Assembly (NCBI RefSeq): GCF_037023745.1
Contig: NZ_CP146101.1
Span: forward strand, 6,030,001 to 6,094,000
Reading direction: 5' to 3'
Source: Streptomyces sp. SCSIO 30461
Lineage (GTDB): Bacteria > Actinomycetota > Actinomycetes > Streptomycetales > Streptomycetaceae
DNA: 64,000 bases
Shown in pieces: positions 1 to 8,328 of the stretch. How positions within the stretch are numbered: position 1 is the first letter of the stretch; each line of letters starts with the position of its first letter. Below the pieces are notes generated by a model. That model made no database searches. It was not told the DNA's origin and saw nothing but the letters and a program-made list of their open reading frames with translations. A program made the position numbers and the translations under genes.

Positions 1-6
1 TCGCCA

Positions 7-27
7 CGACCGACATTATGTCGGTCG
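7..27. promoter_or_regulatory. Perfect inverted repeat upstream of receiver gene
   Basis: Two perfect 10-bp arms (CGACCGACAT / ATGTCGGTCG) are separated by one T. The repeat lies 170 bp upstream of the receiver gene at 197, at the left window edge. It could be an operator for that gene or for a divergent gene to the left (in related genomes the ctaE/qcr operon, from memory). The protein that binds it is unknown. Confidence 0.4.
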
Positions 28-196
28 CTTATCCAGCCCTCACTCCGGGGGTGCCGTTCGGTGTGTCAGTACCGCTTGTCCAGCCCGAACGGCCCAGCGA
101 AAGCCTGTCATTCGCGGTGCCGATGGGGTCCGTACGGGGGTAGCATCCGCGCATCGGTGCACGGCCGGACGATCTCCCCGACGAAGCGGAGGAACC

Positions 197-598
197 ATGC
201 AGGCGACCGCAACGGTGTTGGTGTACAGCGACAACGCCATCACGCGCGAACAGGTGCGACTCGCCGCAGGCCGCCGTCCGGCCCCCGATGTTCCCCCGGT
301 CGGGTACATCGAGTGCGCCACGCTGCCCGCCGTGCTGTCCGAGCTGGAGAAGGGCGGCGTCGACATCTGCGTGCTGGACGGCGAGGCCGCCCCCGCGGGC
401 GGCATGGGGGTCTGCCGGCAGATCAAGGACGAGATCTTCCGCTGCCCGCCGGTGCTGGTCCTCATGGGGCGCCCGCAGGACGCCTGGCTGGCCACCTGGA
501 GCCGCGCGGACGCGGCGGTCACTCTTCCGGTGGATCCGGTGGAGTTCAGCGAGTCCCTGGCGGCACTGCTGCGCACCCGGCTCGCCGCCAACCACTGA
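197..598 (+). CDS. Atypical response-regulator receiver protein
   Basis: This 133-residue protein is a single receiver-like domain with no output domain. The predicted phospho-acceptor Asp is in VCVLDG-like context (VDICVLDGE, about residue 61), followed by the usual GGMGVCRQIK helix. Two hallmark positions are altered: the acidic pair after strand 1 reads YSDNA, and the lysine expected near the C-terminus (KP motif) is replaced by TLPVDP. Phosphorylation may therefore be lost or unconventional. The start at 197 is supported by GGAGGAA just upstream. It is monocistronic and convergent with the L,D-transpeptidase gene. From memory it corresponds to the small conserved protein encoded between ctaE and ctaF in other streptomycetes. 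The fold is fairly sure and the role is unknown. Confidence 0.75.
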   Translation: MQATATVLVYSDNAITREQVRLAAGRRPAPDVPPVGYIECATLPAVLSELEKGGVDICVLDGEAAPAGGMGVCRQIKDEIFRCPPVLVLMGRPQDAWLATWSRADAAVTLPVDPVEFSESLAALLRTRLAANH

Positions 599-643
599 GG
601 GGTCCCGAGGCCCCCGAGGGACCGGCAGGTGGTGGGGCAAGGC

Positions 644-1903
644 TCACACCAGGGGCGCGAGCCGCGCGGTGACCGCGGGTCCGGCACCGTCCCTGGTGCC
701 GTTCAGGACGGCGCTGCCGACCCGCCACTTGTCCCAGGGCAGGTTCCAGTCCCCGAAGCCGTTGCCGAACGTCTCCATCGTGTGGCCCAGGCTGTTGACG
801 ACCTTCACGATGTCCCCTTCGCGCACGGTGTTGAAGAACCACTGGGCGTTGGCACTGGACATCCCGGTGCAGCCGTGGCTGACGTTGGCGTACCCCTGGG
901 AGCCGACCGACCAGGGGGCCGCGTGGACGTACTCCCCGCTCCAGGTCAACCGAGTGGCGTAGTAGACATCCAGATCGTAGGAGTCGGATGTGCCCTCGGG
1001 GATGCCGATGCTCGTGCCCCGCATCCGGACGTAGTACTCCTTGCCGAGCACGACCTTGACCCCGTTGCGGGTGGAGAAACCGGGCTTGCCGGTGGTCACC
1101 GGAATGGTGTTGATCACTTTTCCGTTGCGCAGCACTGTCATCTGGTGCGTGGCGGCGTCGGTTATCGCCTCTATTCGGTCACCTATGGTCAGCGTCAGCG
1201 GCTTGGTGGCGCCGCCGTAGAGCTTCTTGCCGACCTTGACGCCATCGAGGTTGCTCTGCACGACGACCGTGGCGCCGGCGGGCCAGTACTCCTTTGGGCG
1301 GTAGTGCAGCTGCTTGTCGTCCACCCAGTGCCAGGCGCCTTCGACTGCGGGCGTGGAACGCACCGTGAGGGCGCGCTCTATGGCGCTCCTCGCCGCCTTG
1401 TCCTTCACGGGTGCGCTGAGCTCCACGGTGACGGGCTGGCCGACCCCGTAGGTGCCCGCCTTGGGGCCCAGGGTGACCTTCAGCCGGTTCGTGGCCGCCG
1501 CCGTCTCGAACGTCTGGGTACGGAGCCCCGGAGCGCCTGCGGCGTCCTCCGTCGCCACTCTGACGGTGTAGCGCGTGCCGGCCGCCAGCGGGCCCGTGGA
1601 GCGCCATCTGCTGCCGTCGGCAGCCAGCACGCCTGCGAGGTAGCGCCCGGCCGTGTCGACGGCGGTGACATCGGTGATCCGGGCGTCACCGCTCTTCGCG
1701 GTGACCTCCAGTGGCTTCTCCGGATCCGCCTTGGTGCTGCCGGAGGGCGCGCTGAGGGCGACCTGCCGGGCCGCGTCATAGGGCCGTGCCGCCAGCGGGT
1801 GGCTTTCGGAGCCGCTGCACGCGGCGATTCCGGCACCCAGAGACAGGAGCAGCACCGTACATCCGGTGACATTGCGCACAGGCGATATGTCGTTCATGAG
1901 CAC
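644..1903 (-). CDS. L,D-transpeptidase lipoprotein (YkuD domain)
   Basis: This is a peptidoglycan cross-linking enzyme of about 417-419 residues, predicted to be anchored outside the membrane. The N-terminus has a hydrophobic stretch ending in the lipobox-like GIAAC, so Cys of the first 30 residues is probably lipidated. Two Ig-like domains follow (about residues 60-250), then a YkuD catalytic domain (about 255-380) with the active-site motif SHGCTGMS. This is the order seen in actinobacterial LdtMt2-type enzymes, which form 3-3 cross-links. The start is either GTG at 1903 or ATG at 1897; neither has a strong ribosome-binding site. It sits next to the cytochrome oxidase operon, as in other streptomycetes, with no obvious functional link. 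Confidence 0.9.
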   Translation of the reverse strand: MLMNDISPVRNVTGCTVLLLSLGAGIAACSGSESHPLAARPYDAARQVALSAPSGSTKADPEKPLEVTAKSGDARITDVTAVDTAGRYLAGVLAADGSRWRSTGPLAAGTRYTVRVATEDAAGAPGLRTQTFETAAATNRLKVTLGPKAGTYGVGQPVTVELSAPVKDKAARSAIERALTVRSTPAVEGAWHWVDDKQLHYRPKEYWPAGATVVVQSNLDGVKVGKKLYGGATKPLTLTIGDRIEAITDAATHQMTVLRNGKVINTIPVTTGKPGFSTRNGVKVVLGKEYYVRMRGTSIGIPEGTSDSYDLDVYYATRLTWSGEYVHAAPWSVGSQGYANVSHGCTGMSSANAQWFFNTVREGDIVKVVNSLGHTMETFGNGFGDWNLPWDKWRVGSAVLNGTRDGAGPAVTARLAPLV

Positions 1904-1951
1904 ACGCTATGGACAAAGCCCCGGCGCGGCGCGCCGGATGACTGCAAACGA

Positions 1952-1992
1952 GGGGCCCGGACCTCACCCGATTGGGCGAGTGTCCGGGCCCC
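1952..1992 (-). terminator. Terminator hairpin after the ctaCDF operon
   Basis: The 11-bp arms GGGGCCCGGAC and GTCCGGGCCCC are perfectly complementary, and the loop can itself form a smaller stem (CTC.CCC / GGG.GAG). It lies 27 bp past the ctaF stop codon and also follows the start region of the leftward L,D-transpeptidase gene. It most likely ends the oxidase transcript. There is no T-run, as is common in Streptomyces. Confidence 0.75.
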
Positions 1993-2018
1993 TGCGTGAT
2001 GCGGAGCAGCTCGGGGAG

Positions 2019-2417
2019 CTACTGGTTCTGGCTCTCTCCGCGGTAGTACTCGAAGACCCAGCCCCAGACGCCGACCAGGATCAGCGGCGCCGAGAAGTAC
2101 AGCAGCCACCAGCCGATCGCGACCGCGAGGAAGGCCAGGGCACCGCCGATGGCCAGCGACAGCGGCTGCCAGCTGTGCGGCGAGAAGAAGCCGACCTCAC
2201 CGGCCTCGTCCGCGACATCGGCCTCCTTGTCGTCCTGAGCCATGGCGTCCACTCGCCTGGCCGTGAAAGCCAGGTAGTAGCCGATCATGATGCTCAGGCC
2301 GAAGGCCAGGAAGAGCGCCGTCGTACCGGCCGGCTCCTTCGACCACACGCCATAGAGGATGGCCATGGCGAGGATGAAGACGCTCAGCCAGATGAACATC
2401 TTGCCCTGGATCTTCAC
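2019..2417 (-). CDS. ctaF: Cytochrome c oxidase subunit IV (actinobacterial CtaF)
   Basis: This 132-residue integral membrane protein has about four predicted transmembrane helices, at roughly residues 7-25, 34-53, 87-104 and 108-124, separated by an acidic loop ([13 protein letters not shown]). It is the small accessory subunit of the actinobacterial aa3-type terminal oxidase. Its ATG overlaps the ctaD stop codon (2414-2417, ATGA), so translation is coupled. It is the last gene of ctaC-ctaD-ctaF and is followed by a strong hairpin. Confidence 0.93.
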   Translation of the reverse strand: MKIQGKMFIWLSVFILAMAILYGVWSKEPAGTTALFLAFGLSIMIGYYLAFTARRVDAMAQDDKEADVADEAGEVGFFSPHSWQPLSLAIGGALAFLAVAIGWWLLYFSAPLILVGVWGWVFEYYRGESQNQ

Positions 2418-4153
2418 TTGCCGGCCTCCTTGTCAGCGGCAATGGCACCGAGGCCGGCGTGCTCGAGCTGGTCGAGCGCCGCGATCTCCGGGTGGTGCAG
2501 ATCGAACGCCGGGGATTCGGAGCGGATCCTCGGCAGGGTGAGGAAGTTGTGCCGCGGCGGCGGGCAGGACGTCGCCCACTCGAGCGAACGGCCGTAGCCC
2601 CACGGGTCGTCCACCTCGATCTTCTCGCCGTACTTGGCGGTCTTCCAGACGTTGTAGATGAACGGCAGGATCGACAGGCCGAGCAGGAACGACGCGATGG
2701 TCGAGATGGTGTTCAGCAGGGTGAAGCCGTCGGCGGCCAGGTAGTCCGCGTAACGGCGTGGCATGCCCTCGGCGCCCAGCCAGTGCTGGACCAGGAACGT
2801 GCCGTGGAAGCCGATGAACAGGGTCCAGAAGGTGATCTTGCCGAGGCGCTCGTCGAGCATCTTGCCGGTGAACTTCGGCCACCAGAAGTGGAATCCGGCG
2901 AACATCGCGAACACCACGGTGCCGAAGACGACGTAGTGGAAGTGCGCGACGACGAAGTACGAGTCGGAGACGTGGAAGTCCATCGGGGGCGAGGCCAGGA
3001 TGACACCGGTCAGACCACCGAAGGTGAAGGTGATCAGGAAGCCGATCGTCCAGAGCATGGGTGTCTCGAAGGACAGCGAGCCCTTCCACATGGTGCCGAT
3101 CCAGTTGAAGAACTTCACACCGGTCGGTACCGCGATCAGGAAGGTCATGAAGGAGAAGAACGGCAGCAGCACACCGCCGGTGACGTACATGTGGTGGGCC
3201 CACACCGTCACGGACAGACCGGCGATCGCGATCGTGGCGGCCACCAGGCCGATGTAGCCGAACATCGGCTTGCGGCTGAAGACCGGGATGATCTCCGAGA
3301 CGATACCGAAGAACGGCAGGGCGATGATGTACACCTCAGGGTGTCCGAAGAACCAGAAGAGGTGCTGCCAGAGCAGGGCGCCGCCGTTGGCCGCGTCGAA
3401 GATGTGGGCACCGAACTTGCGGTCCGCCTCCAGGGCGAACAGCGCGGCGGCCAGCACCGGGAAGGCGAGCAGGACCAGCACACCGGTCAGCAGCACGTTC
3501 CAGACGAAGATCGGCATACGGAACATCGTCATTCCGGGTGCGCGCATGCAGATGATCGTGGTGATGAAGTTGACCGAGCCGAGGATCGTGCCGAAGCCGG
3601 AGAAGGCCAGGCCCATGATCCACATGTCGGCGCCGACACCCGGCGAGCGGACCGCGTCCGACAGAGGGGAATAGGCGAACCAGCCGAAGTCGGCCGCACC
3701 CTGCGGGGTGAGGAAGCCGGCCACCGCGATGAGCGAGCCGAAGAGGTACAGCCAGTAGGCGAACATGTTCAGCCGCGGGAACGCCACGTCGGGCGCGCCG
3801 ATCTGAAGCGGCATGATCCAGTTCGCGAAGCCGGCGAACAGCGGCGTCGCGAACATCAGCAGCATGATCGTGCCGTGCATCGTGAACGCCTGGTTGAACT
3901 GCTCGTTCGACATGATCTGCGTGCCCGGGCGGGCGAGCTCGGCGCGCATGAAGAGCGCCATCACACCGCCGATGCAGAAGAAGACGAACGACGTGACCAG
4001 GTACAGCGTGCCGATGGTCTTGTGGTCGGTGGTGGTAAGCCACTTCACCACCACGTTGCCGGGCTGCCGGCGCCGGACCGGGAGCTCGTTCTCGTACGCG
4101 TCACCGTGCGAGTCGGCCCCGGCGACACCCTGGGGTTCGTTGGAGATGCTCAC
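2414..4153 (-). CDS. ctaD: Cytochrome c oxidase subunit I
   Basis: This 579-residue heme-copper oxidase catalytic subunit has about 12 transmembrane helices. It reduces oxygen to water and pumps protons in the plasma membrane. The expected ligands are visible: heme a His in TMHGTIM, the CuB His and cross-linked Tyr in GHPEVYI, the CuB His pair in WAHHMY, and the heme a3/heme a histidines in [10 protein letters not shown]. The start ATG overlaps the end of ctaC (4150-4153) and the stop overlaps ctaF, giving a tightly coupled operon. Length and motifs are complete. Confidence 0.98.
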   Translation of the reverse strand: MSISNEPQGVAGADSHGDAYENELPVRRRQPGNVVVKWLTTTDHKTIGTLYLVTSFVFFCIGGVMALFMRAELARPGTQIMSNEQFNQAFTMHGTIMLLMFATPLFAGFANWIMPLQIGAPDVAFPRLNMFAYWLYLFGSLIAVAGFLTPQGAADFGWFAYSPLSDAVRSPGVGADMWIMGLAFSGFGTILGSVNFITTIICMRAPGMTMFRMPIFVWNVLLTGVLVLLAFPVLAAALFALEADRKFGAHIFDAANGGALLWQHLFWFFGHPEVYIIALPFFGIVSEIIPVFSRKPMFGYIGLVAATIAIAGLSVTVWAHHMYVTGGVLLPFFSFMTFLIAVPTGVKFFNWIGTMWKGSLSFETPMLWTIGFLITFTFGGLTGVILASPPMDFHVSDSYFVVAHFHYVVFGTVVFAMFAGFHFWWPKFTGKMLDERLGKITFWTLFIGFHGTFLVQHWLGAEGMPRRYADYLAADGFTLLNTISTIASFLLGLSILPFIYNVWKTAKYGEKIEVDDPWGYGRSLEWATSCPPPRHNFLTLPRIRSESPAFDLHHPEIAALDQLEHAGLGAIAADKEAGK

Positions 4154-5154
4154 AGTTGGTTCTTCTCCGCATTCAGGGCCGGGGTCGACTGCTCAATGCC
4201 CGACGGGACGAAGCCATTCTGCCCCTTGTCGGCCAGCTCCTTGAGGTACTCCTGGTACCGCTCCGGGGAGACGACCTTCACGTTGAAGAGCATCCGGGAG
4301 TGGTCCACACCGCAGAGCTCGGCACACTTGCCCATGAAGGTGCCCTCCTGGGTGGGGGTCACCTCGAACACGTTGGTGTGACCGGGAATGACGTCCTGCT
4401 TGAACAGGAAGGGAACCACCCAGAAGGAGTGGATCACGTCACGCGAGGTCAGGATGAAGCGGACCTTCTCGCCCTTGGGCAACACGAGCGTGGGGCCCGG
4501 GTTGCCGGTCTGCGGGTTCCGGTCGCCGGGGATACCGGCCTCGTAGACACCCTCGGCTCCCTTGGGGAAGTCGTTGGTGTACTTGTCCGGAATCGCGTTC
4601 AGTTCCTTCTGGGCGGCCGCGTCGCCGGTGGCCGGGTTCCCGTCCACGTCCTCCAGGTAGTTGAAGCCCCAGCTCCACTGGTAGCCGACCACGTTGATGG
4701 TGTGGGCCGGCTTGTCGGAGAGAGCGAGGAGCTTCGACTCATCGCGCGCGGTGAAGTAGAAGAGCACCGAGACGATGATGAGGGGGACCACGGTGTACAG
4801 CGCCTCGATGGGCATGTTGTACCGGGTCTGCGGCGGCACCTCGATCTTGGTGCGGCTGCGTCGGTGGAAGAAGACGCTCCACAGGATCAGACCCCACACC
4901 AGCACGCCCACGGCGAGCGCTGCCGCCCACGAGCCCTGCCAGAGGGAGAGGATCCGCGGAGCTTCCTCCGTGACCGGTGTGGGCATGCCGAGGCGAGGGA
5001 AGTCTTCCCAGTTGTACGAGCAACCGGTGGCTGTCGCCAGGATCAGGCCCGCAGTCAGCACCTGCGGCAGCTTCCGCCGCAACGGGCGCCGCGGCGTGGG
5101 GGTACCGCCCGCGCCCCCCGGGGCGTGGGGGAGGTCGGAGCCGTTGGGACTCAC
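4150..5154 (-). CDS. ctaC: Cytochrome c oxidase subunit II (CuA subunit)
   Basis: This 334-residue subunit accepts electrons through a binuclear CuA centre. The N-terminus is a signal or anchor sequence ending in ATATGC (lipobox-like). Two transmembrane helices follow (about 75-97 and 117-137), then a periplasm-facing cupredoxin domain. The CuA motif is intact: GKCAELCG followed by VDHSRM, with the upstream His in the VIHSFW segment. It is the first gene of the leftward ctaC-ctaD-ctaF operon. Confidence 0.97.
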   Translation of the reverse strand: MSPNGSDLPHAPGGAGGTPTPRRPLRRKLPQVLTAGLILATATGCSYNWEDFPRLGMPTPVTEEAPRILSLWQGSWAAALAVGVLVWGLILWSVFFHRRSRTKIEVPPQTRYNMPIEALYTVVPLIIVSVLFYFTARDESKLLALSDKPAHTINVVGYQWSWGFNYLEDVDGNPATGDAAAQKELNAIPDKYTNDFPKGAEGVYEAGIPGDRNPQTGNPGPTLVLPKGEKVRFILTSRDVIHSFWVVPFLFKQDVIPGHTNVFEVTPTQEGTFMGKCAELCGVDHSRMLFNVKVVSPERYQEYLKELADKGQNGFVPSGIEQSTPALNAEKNQL

Positions 5155-5234
5155 GTAGCGCCTTCCCGAGAGTCTCGCCCGCGCGGCCGGCTGCGGCCGT
5201 CTCGCTGGTCGGTCGCCGGCCCTGACGCGGGCAG

Positions 5235-5262
5235 GGGTTTGATGTTTATGCGGACCAAACCC
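5235..5262. promoter_or_regulatory. Inverted repeat in the ctaC upstream region
   Basis: GGGTTTG and CAAACCC form a 7-bp inverted repeat about 80 bp upstream of the ctaC start, in an unusually AT-rich patch between ctaC and the divergent cysteine desulfurase gene. It is a candidate operator or promoter element for oxidase expression. No protein is assigned. The rest of 5155-5425 shows no gene. Confidence 0.4.
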
Positions 5263-5425
5263 TACTGGACGCTATTTGGGGTCGCGCGGGGAGGGTGCCC
5301 AACGCGCCGTCCGACGACCCGAAGGGGTGGACTGAGGCCTTCCGCGGCCCCTCCCCCGCCCCCGTATCAACGGCGCCGCAGAGCCTTCTGACGCTCTCTT
5401 CGGGAGGGAGCGTTAGCGTGGCCGC

Positions 5426-6820
5426 GTGCCCTATTTCGACAGCGCATCGTCCGCTCCCCTGCACCCCGTGGCCCGGCAGGCCCTCCAGGCCGCACTCGAC
5501 GAGGGCTGGGCCGACCCCGCCCGTCTCTACCGCGAAGGCCGGCGTGCACGACTGCTGCTCGACGCCGCGAGGGAGGCGGCGGCAGACGCCGTGGGATGCC
5601 GCCCGGACGAACTGGTTTTCACCAGTTCGGGTACTCGTGCCATCCATACGGGACTTGCCGGGGCGATGGCGGGACGCCGGCGCACCGGGCGGCATCTGGC
5701 GGTGTCGGCGGTGGAGCACTCGTCCGTGCTGCACGCCGCCAAGGGCTTCGACGCCACCGAGGTACCGGTGGGCCGCTCCGGTGCGGTGTCGCCCGGAGAC
5801 TTCGGCGCGGCGCTGCGCCCGGACACCGCGGTGGCCGCCCTCCAGTCGGCCAACCACGAGGTGGGCACGGTGCAACCGGTCGCCGAGGTCGCCGGAATGT
5901 GCCGGGAGGCGGGGGTACCGCTGCTCGTCGACGCGGCGCAGTCGCTGGCCTGGGGCCGGGTCGAAGGGGACTGGTCCCTGCTGACCGGGAGCGCGCACAA
6001 ATGGGGCGGACCGGCAGGGGTAGGGCTGCTCGTGGTGCGCAAGGGCGTCCGTTTCGCCTCGCAGGACCCGGCGGACGAGAGGGAGTCAGGACGAGCCCCC
6101 GGCTTCGAGAACATCCCGGCCATCGTGGCCGCCGCGGCGTCACTGCGCGCCGTACGGGACGAGGCCGCGGCCGAGTCGGCGCGGCTGCGCGCCCTGGTGG
6201 ACCGGATCCGGGCCAGGGTCCCGGAGCTGGTCCCGGACGCCGAGGTGGTCGGCGATCCGGTCCGGCGGCTGCCGCATCTGGTCACCTTCTCCTGTCTCTA
6301 CGCCGACGGGGAGGCCGTGCTGCACGAGTTGGACCGGGCGGGCTTCTCCGTGTCGTCCGGTTCGTCGTGCACGAGTTCGACGCTCACCCCGAGCCATGTG
6401 CTGCGGGCGATGGGAGTGCTGACCGAGGGCAATGTGCGGGTGTCGCTGCCGCTCGGCACGGCTGAGGCGGATGTGGACCGCTTCCTGGATGTGCTGCCGG
6501 GGGTCGTCGCCGGGGTACGCGGACGCCTCGGCGCCCCCGTGTCTCCCGGGTCGGCTGCGGATGCCCGTGCCGACGCGGATGCGGGCACCGACACCGGGAC
6601 GCTGCTCGTGGACGCGCTCGGCAAGCGCTGCCCGATCCCCGTGATCGAACTGGCCAAGGTCATCGGGGACGTCCCGGTGGGCGGCACCGTCACCGTGCTC
6701 TCCGACGACGAGGCGGCACGCCTGGACATCCCGGCCTGGTGCGAGATGAGGGAGCAGGAGTACGCGGGCGAGCGCCCGGTGGAGGGCGGCACCGCTTATG
6801 TGGTGCGCCGGGCGCGCTGA
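5426..6820 (+). CDS. Cysteine desulfurase fused to a TusA-like sulfurtransferase domain
   Basis: This 464-residue protein is a class V aminotransferase-fold PLP enzyme (about residues 1-375) joined to a TusA/SirA domain (about 390-464). The PLP lysine is in GSAHKWGG, with the upstream VDAAQS aspartate, and the mobile catalytic-loop cysteine is in SSGSSCTS. The C-terminal domain carries the TusA motif LGKRCPIP, whose Cys would receive persulfide. The linker is Ala/Asp-rich. The architecture suggests the enzyme takes sulfur from cysteine and passes it to its own carrier domain, for tRNA thiolation, cofactors or clusters. The start is GTG at 5426, with a GGGAGGGAG patch upstream. An Fe-S carrier gene and nadA are nearby. 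The exact acceptor is unknown. Confidence 0.9.
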   Translation: MPYFDSASSAPLHPVARQALQAALDEGWADPARLYREGRRARLLLDAAREAAADAVGCRPDELVFTSSGTRAIHTGLAGAMAGRRRTGRHLAVSAVEHSSVLHAAKGFDATEVPVGRSGAVSPGDFGAALRPDTAVAALQSANHEVGTVQPVAEVAGMCREAGVPLLVDAAQSLAWGRVEGDWSLLTGSAHKWGGPAGVGLLVVRKGVRFASQDPADERESGRAPGFENIPAIVAAAASLRAVRDEAAAESARLRALVDRIRARVPELVPDAEVVGDPVRRLPHLVTFSCLYADGEAVLHELDRAGFSVSSGSSCTSSTLTPSHVLRAMGVLTEGNVRVSLPLGTAEADVDRFLDVLPGVVAGVRGRLGAPVSPGSAADARADADAGTDTGTLLVDALGKRCPIPVIELAKVIGDVPVGGTVTVLSDDEAARLDIPAWCEMREQEYAGERPVEGGTAYVVRRAR

Positions 6821-6874
6821 CTTCATCAGAACGCCCGGCTCACTCGTATCAGGACAGGGGCCGGCCCGGTACCG

Positions 6875-7849
6875 CTACGACAGGAAGGCCTGGACCTCGG
6901 AGCCCGCGTCGTGACCGTAGGCCTTGGTGAAGCGCTCCATGAAGTGGGCACGGCGCAGGGTGTACTCCTGGGTGCCCAGGGTCTCGATGACGAGGGTGGC
7001 GAGCATGCACCCGACCTGGGCGGCGCGCTCCAGGTCGACGCCCCAGGACAGACCGGAGAGGAACCCGGCACGGAAGGCGTCGCCCACACCGGTCGGGTCG
7101 ACCTTGGACTCCTCCTCCGGGCAGCCGACCTCGATGACCGGCTCGCCGGCCCGCTCGATACGCACACCGCGCGAGCCGAGGGTGGTGACCCGGTGTCCGA
7201 CACGGGACAGGATCTCCTCGTCCGTCCAACCGGTCTTGGACTCGATGAGCCCCTTCTCGTACTCGTTGGAGAACAGGTAGGTCGCCCCGTCCAGCAGTAT
7301 CCGGATCTCGTCACCGCTCATCCGGGCGATCTGCTGGGAGAAGTCCGACGCGAACGGGATTGCGCGGGAGCGGCACTCCTCGGTGTGCCGCAGCATGGCC
7401 TCCGGGTCGTCGGCGCCGATCAGCACCAGGTCCAGGCCGCCGACGCGGTCGGCGACCGACTTGAGCTCGATCTGGCGGGCCTCGCTCATCGCGCCGGTGT
7501 AGAAGGAGCCGATCTGGTTGTGGTCGGCGTCGGTGGTGCAGACGAAGCGTGCGGTGTGCAGGACCTCGGAGATCCGCACCGACTCGGTGTCCACGCCGTG
7601 CCGGTCCAGCCATGCGCGGTACTCGTCGAAGTCGGATCCGGCGGCACCGACCAGGATCGGGCGGGTGCCGAGCTGCCCCATCCCGAAGCAGATGTTGGCG
7701 CCGACCCCTCCCCTGCGCACATCGAGGTTGTCGACCAGGAAGGAGAGGGAGACCGTGTGCAGCTGGTCCGCTACCAGCTGGTCGGCGAAGCGACCGGGAA
7801 AGGTCATGAGGTGGTCGGTGGCGATGGAGCCGGTGACTGCGATTCGCAC
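6875..7849 (-). CDS. PfkB-family sugar/nucleoside kinase
   Basis: This 324-residue ribokinase-like kinase has the N-terminal GSIATDHL start and a GGVGANICFGMG sugar-binding segment. The C-terminal PfkB signature is DPTGVGDAFRAGF, where the Asp of GVGD is the catalytic base. Family members in this position in actinobacteria are often annotated as adenosine kinase or carbohydrate kinase; the substrate cannot be told from the sequence. The start is a GTG with AGGAG a few bases upstream. It is convergent with the desulfurase gene and stands alone. Confidence 0.88.
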   Translation of the reverse strand: MRIAVTGSIATDHLMTFPGRFADQLVADQLHTVSLSFLVDNLDVRRGGVGANICFGMGQLGTRPILVGAAGSDFDEYRAWLDRHGVDTESVRISEVLHTARFVCTTDADHNQIGSFYTGAMSEARQIELKSVADRVGGLDLVLIGADDPEAMLRHTEECRSRAIPFASDFSQQIARMSGDEIRILLDGATYLFSNEYEKGLIESKTGWTDEEILSRVGHRVTTLGSRGVRIERAGEPVIEVGCPEEESKVDPTGVGDAFRAGFLSGLSWGVDLERAAQVGCMLATLVIETLGTQEYTLRRAHFMERFTKAYGHDAGSEVQAFLS

Positions 7850-7981
7850 GGCGAGGCGCTCCTGGAGGGGAGACGGGCGTTGACAGTTAACGCTACCCGT
7901 TTTCGGGCACCGCCCTGCAGTACGAAAACTACCCGATAGTAGGTCTTTTTTCCGTCAACCCGACGTGCTTAACGTGCCCGC

Positions 7982-8188
7982 ATGCCCAAAACCTTCGCCT
8001 CGCACCACGCACAGGACACCGAGATCAGCCTCGCCGAGCTCCGTGGCCGAAGCGCCCGGATGGCCCCGCACTGGATCGTCGCACCCTCCTCGACCTCCGC
8101 CCCGGTGCCGCACTCGCGCATCAGCGGAGTGGTCGTGTCCACCGCTTCGGCACGGCTGGTCAGCTCCATGCCCGCGTTCGCGGACTAG
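7982..8188 (+). CDS. Possible small leaderless gene, unknown product
   Basis: A 68-codon reading frame with streptomycete-like third-position GC fills part of the 480-bp gap between the kinase and the next membrane-protein gene. There is no ribosome-binding site. A TAACGT hexamer at 7970-7975 is placed correctly for transcription starting at or next to the ATG, so a leaderless mRNA is possible. The protein has no recognisable motif or membrane segment. A reading frame of similar length exists on the opposite strand (7969-8169, rich in Cys, Arg and Glu) and cannot be excluded as the real gene. Apart from this the gap holds only promoter-like AT-rich sequence (about 7870-7970). Confidence 0.3.
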   Translation: MPKTFASHHAQDTEISLAELRGRSARMAPHWIVAPSSTSAPVPHSRISGVVVSTASARLVSSMPAFAD

Positions 8189-8328
8189 GTCCCGCCGTCG
8201 AGGTCTGCCGCTGAACAAATGTTCCCGCGTCCTGGCACGGCGCGTACGGGAACCGCACGCCCCCTCGTACCGTCACAGGGGTGTCCCCTGAGACGGACAC
8301 GTGTGACGGGTACTGAAGGAGCGATGCG

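Noticed and set aside
2459..4381. 640-codon open frame on the + strand
   Set aside because: It is antisense to ctaD/ctaC and its translation is a charged Glu/Arg/His/Gln-rich string typical of a shadow frame in GC-rich DNA.
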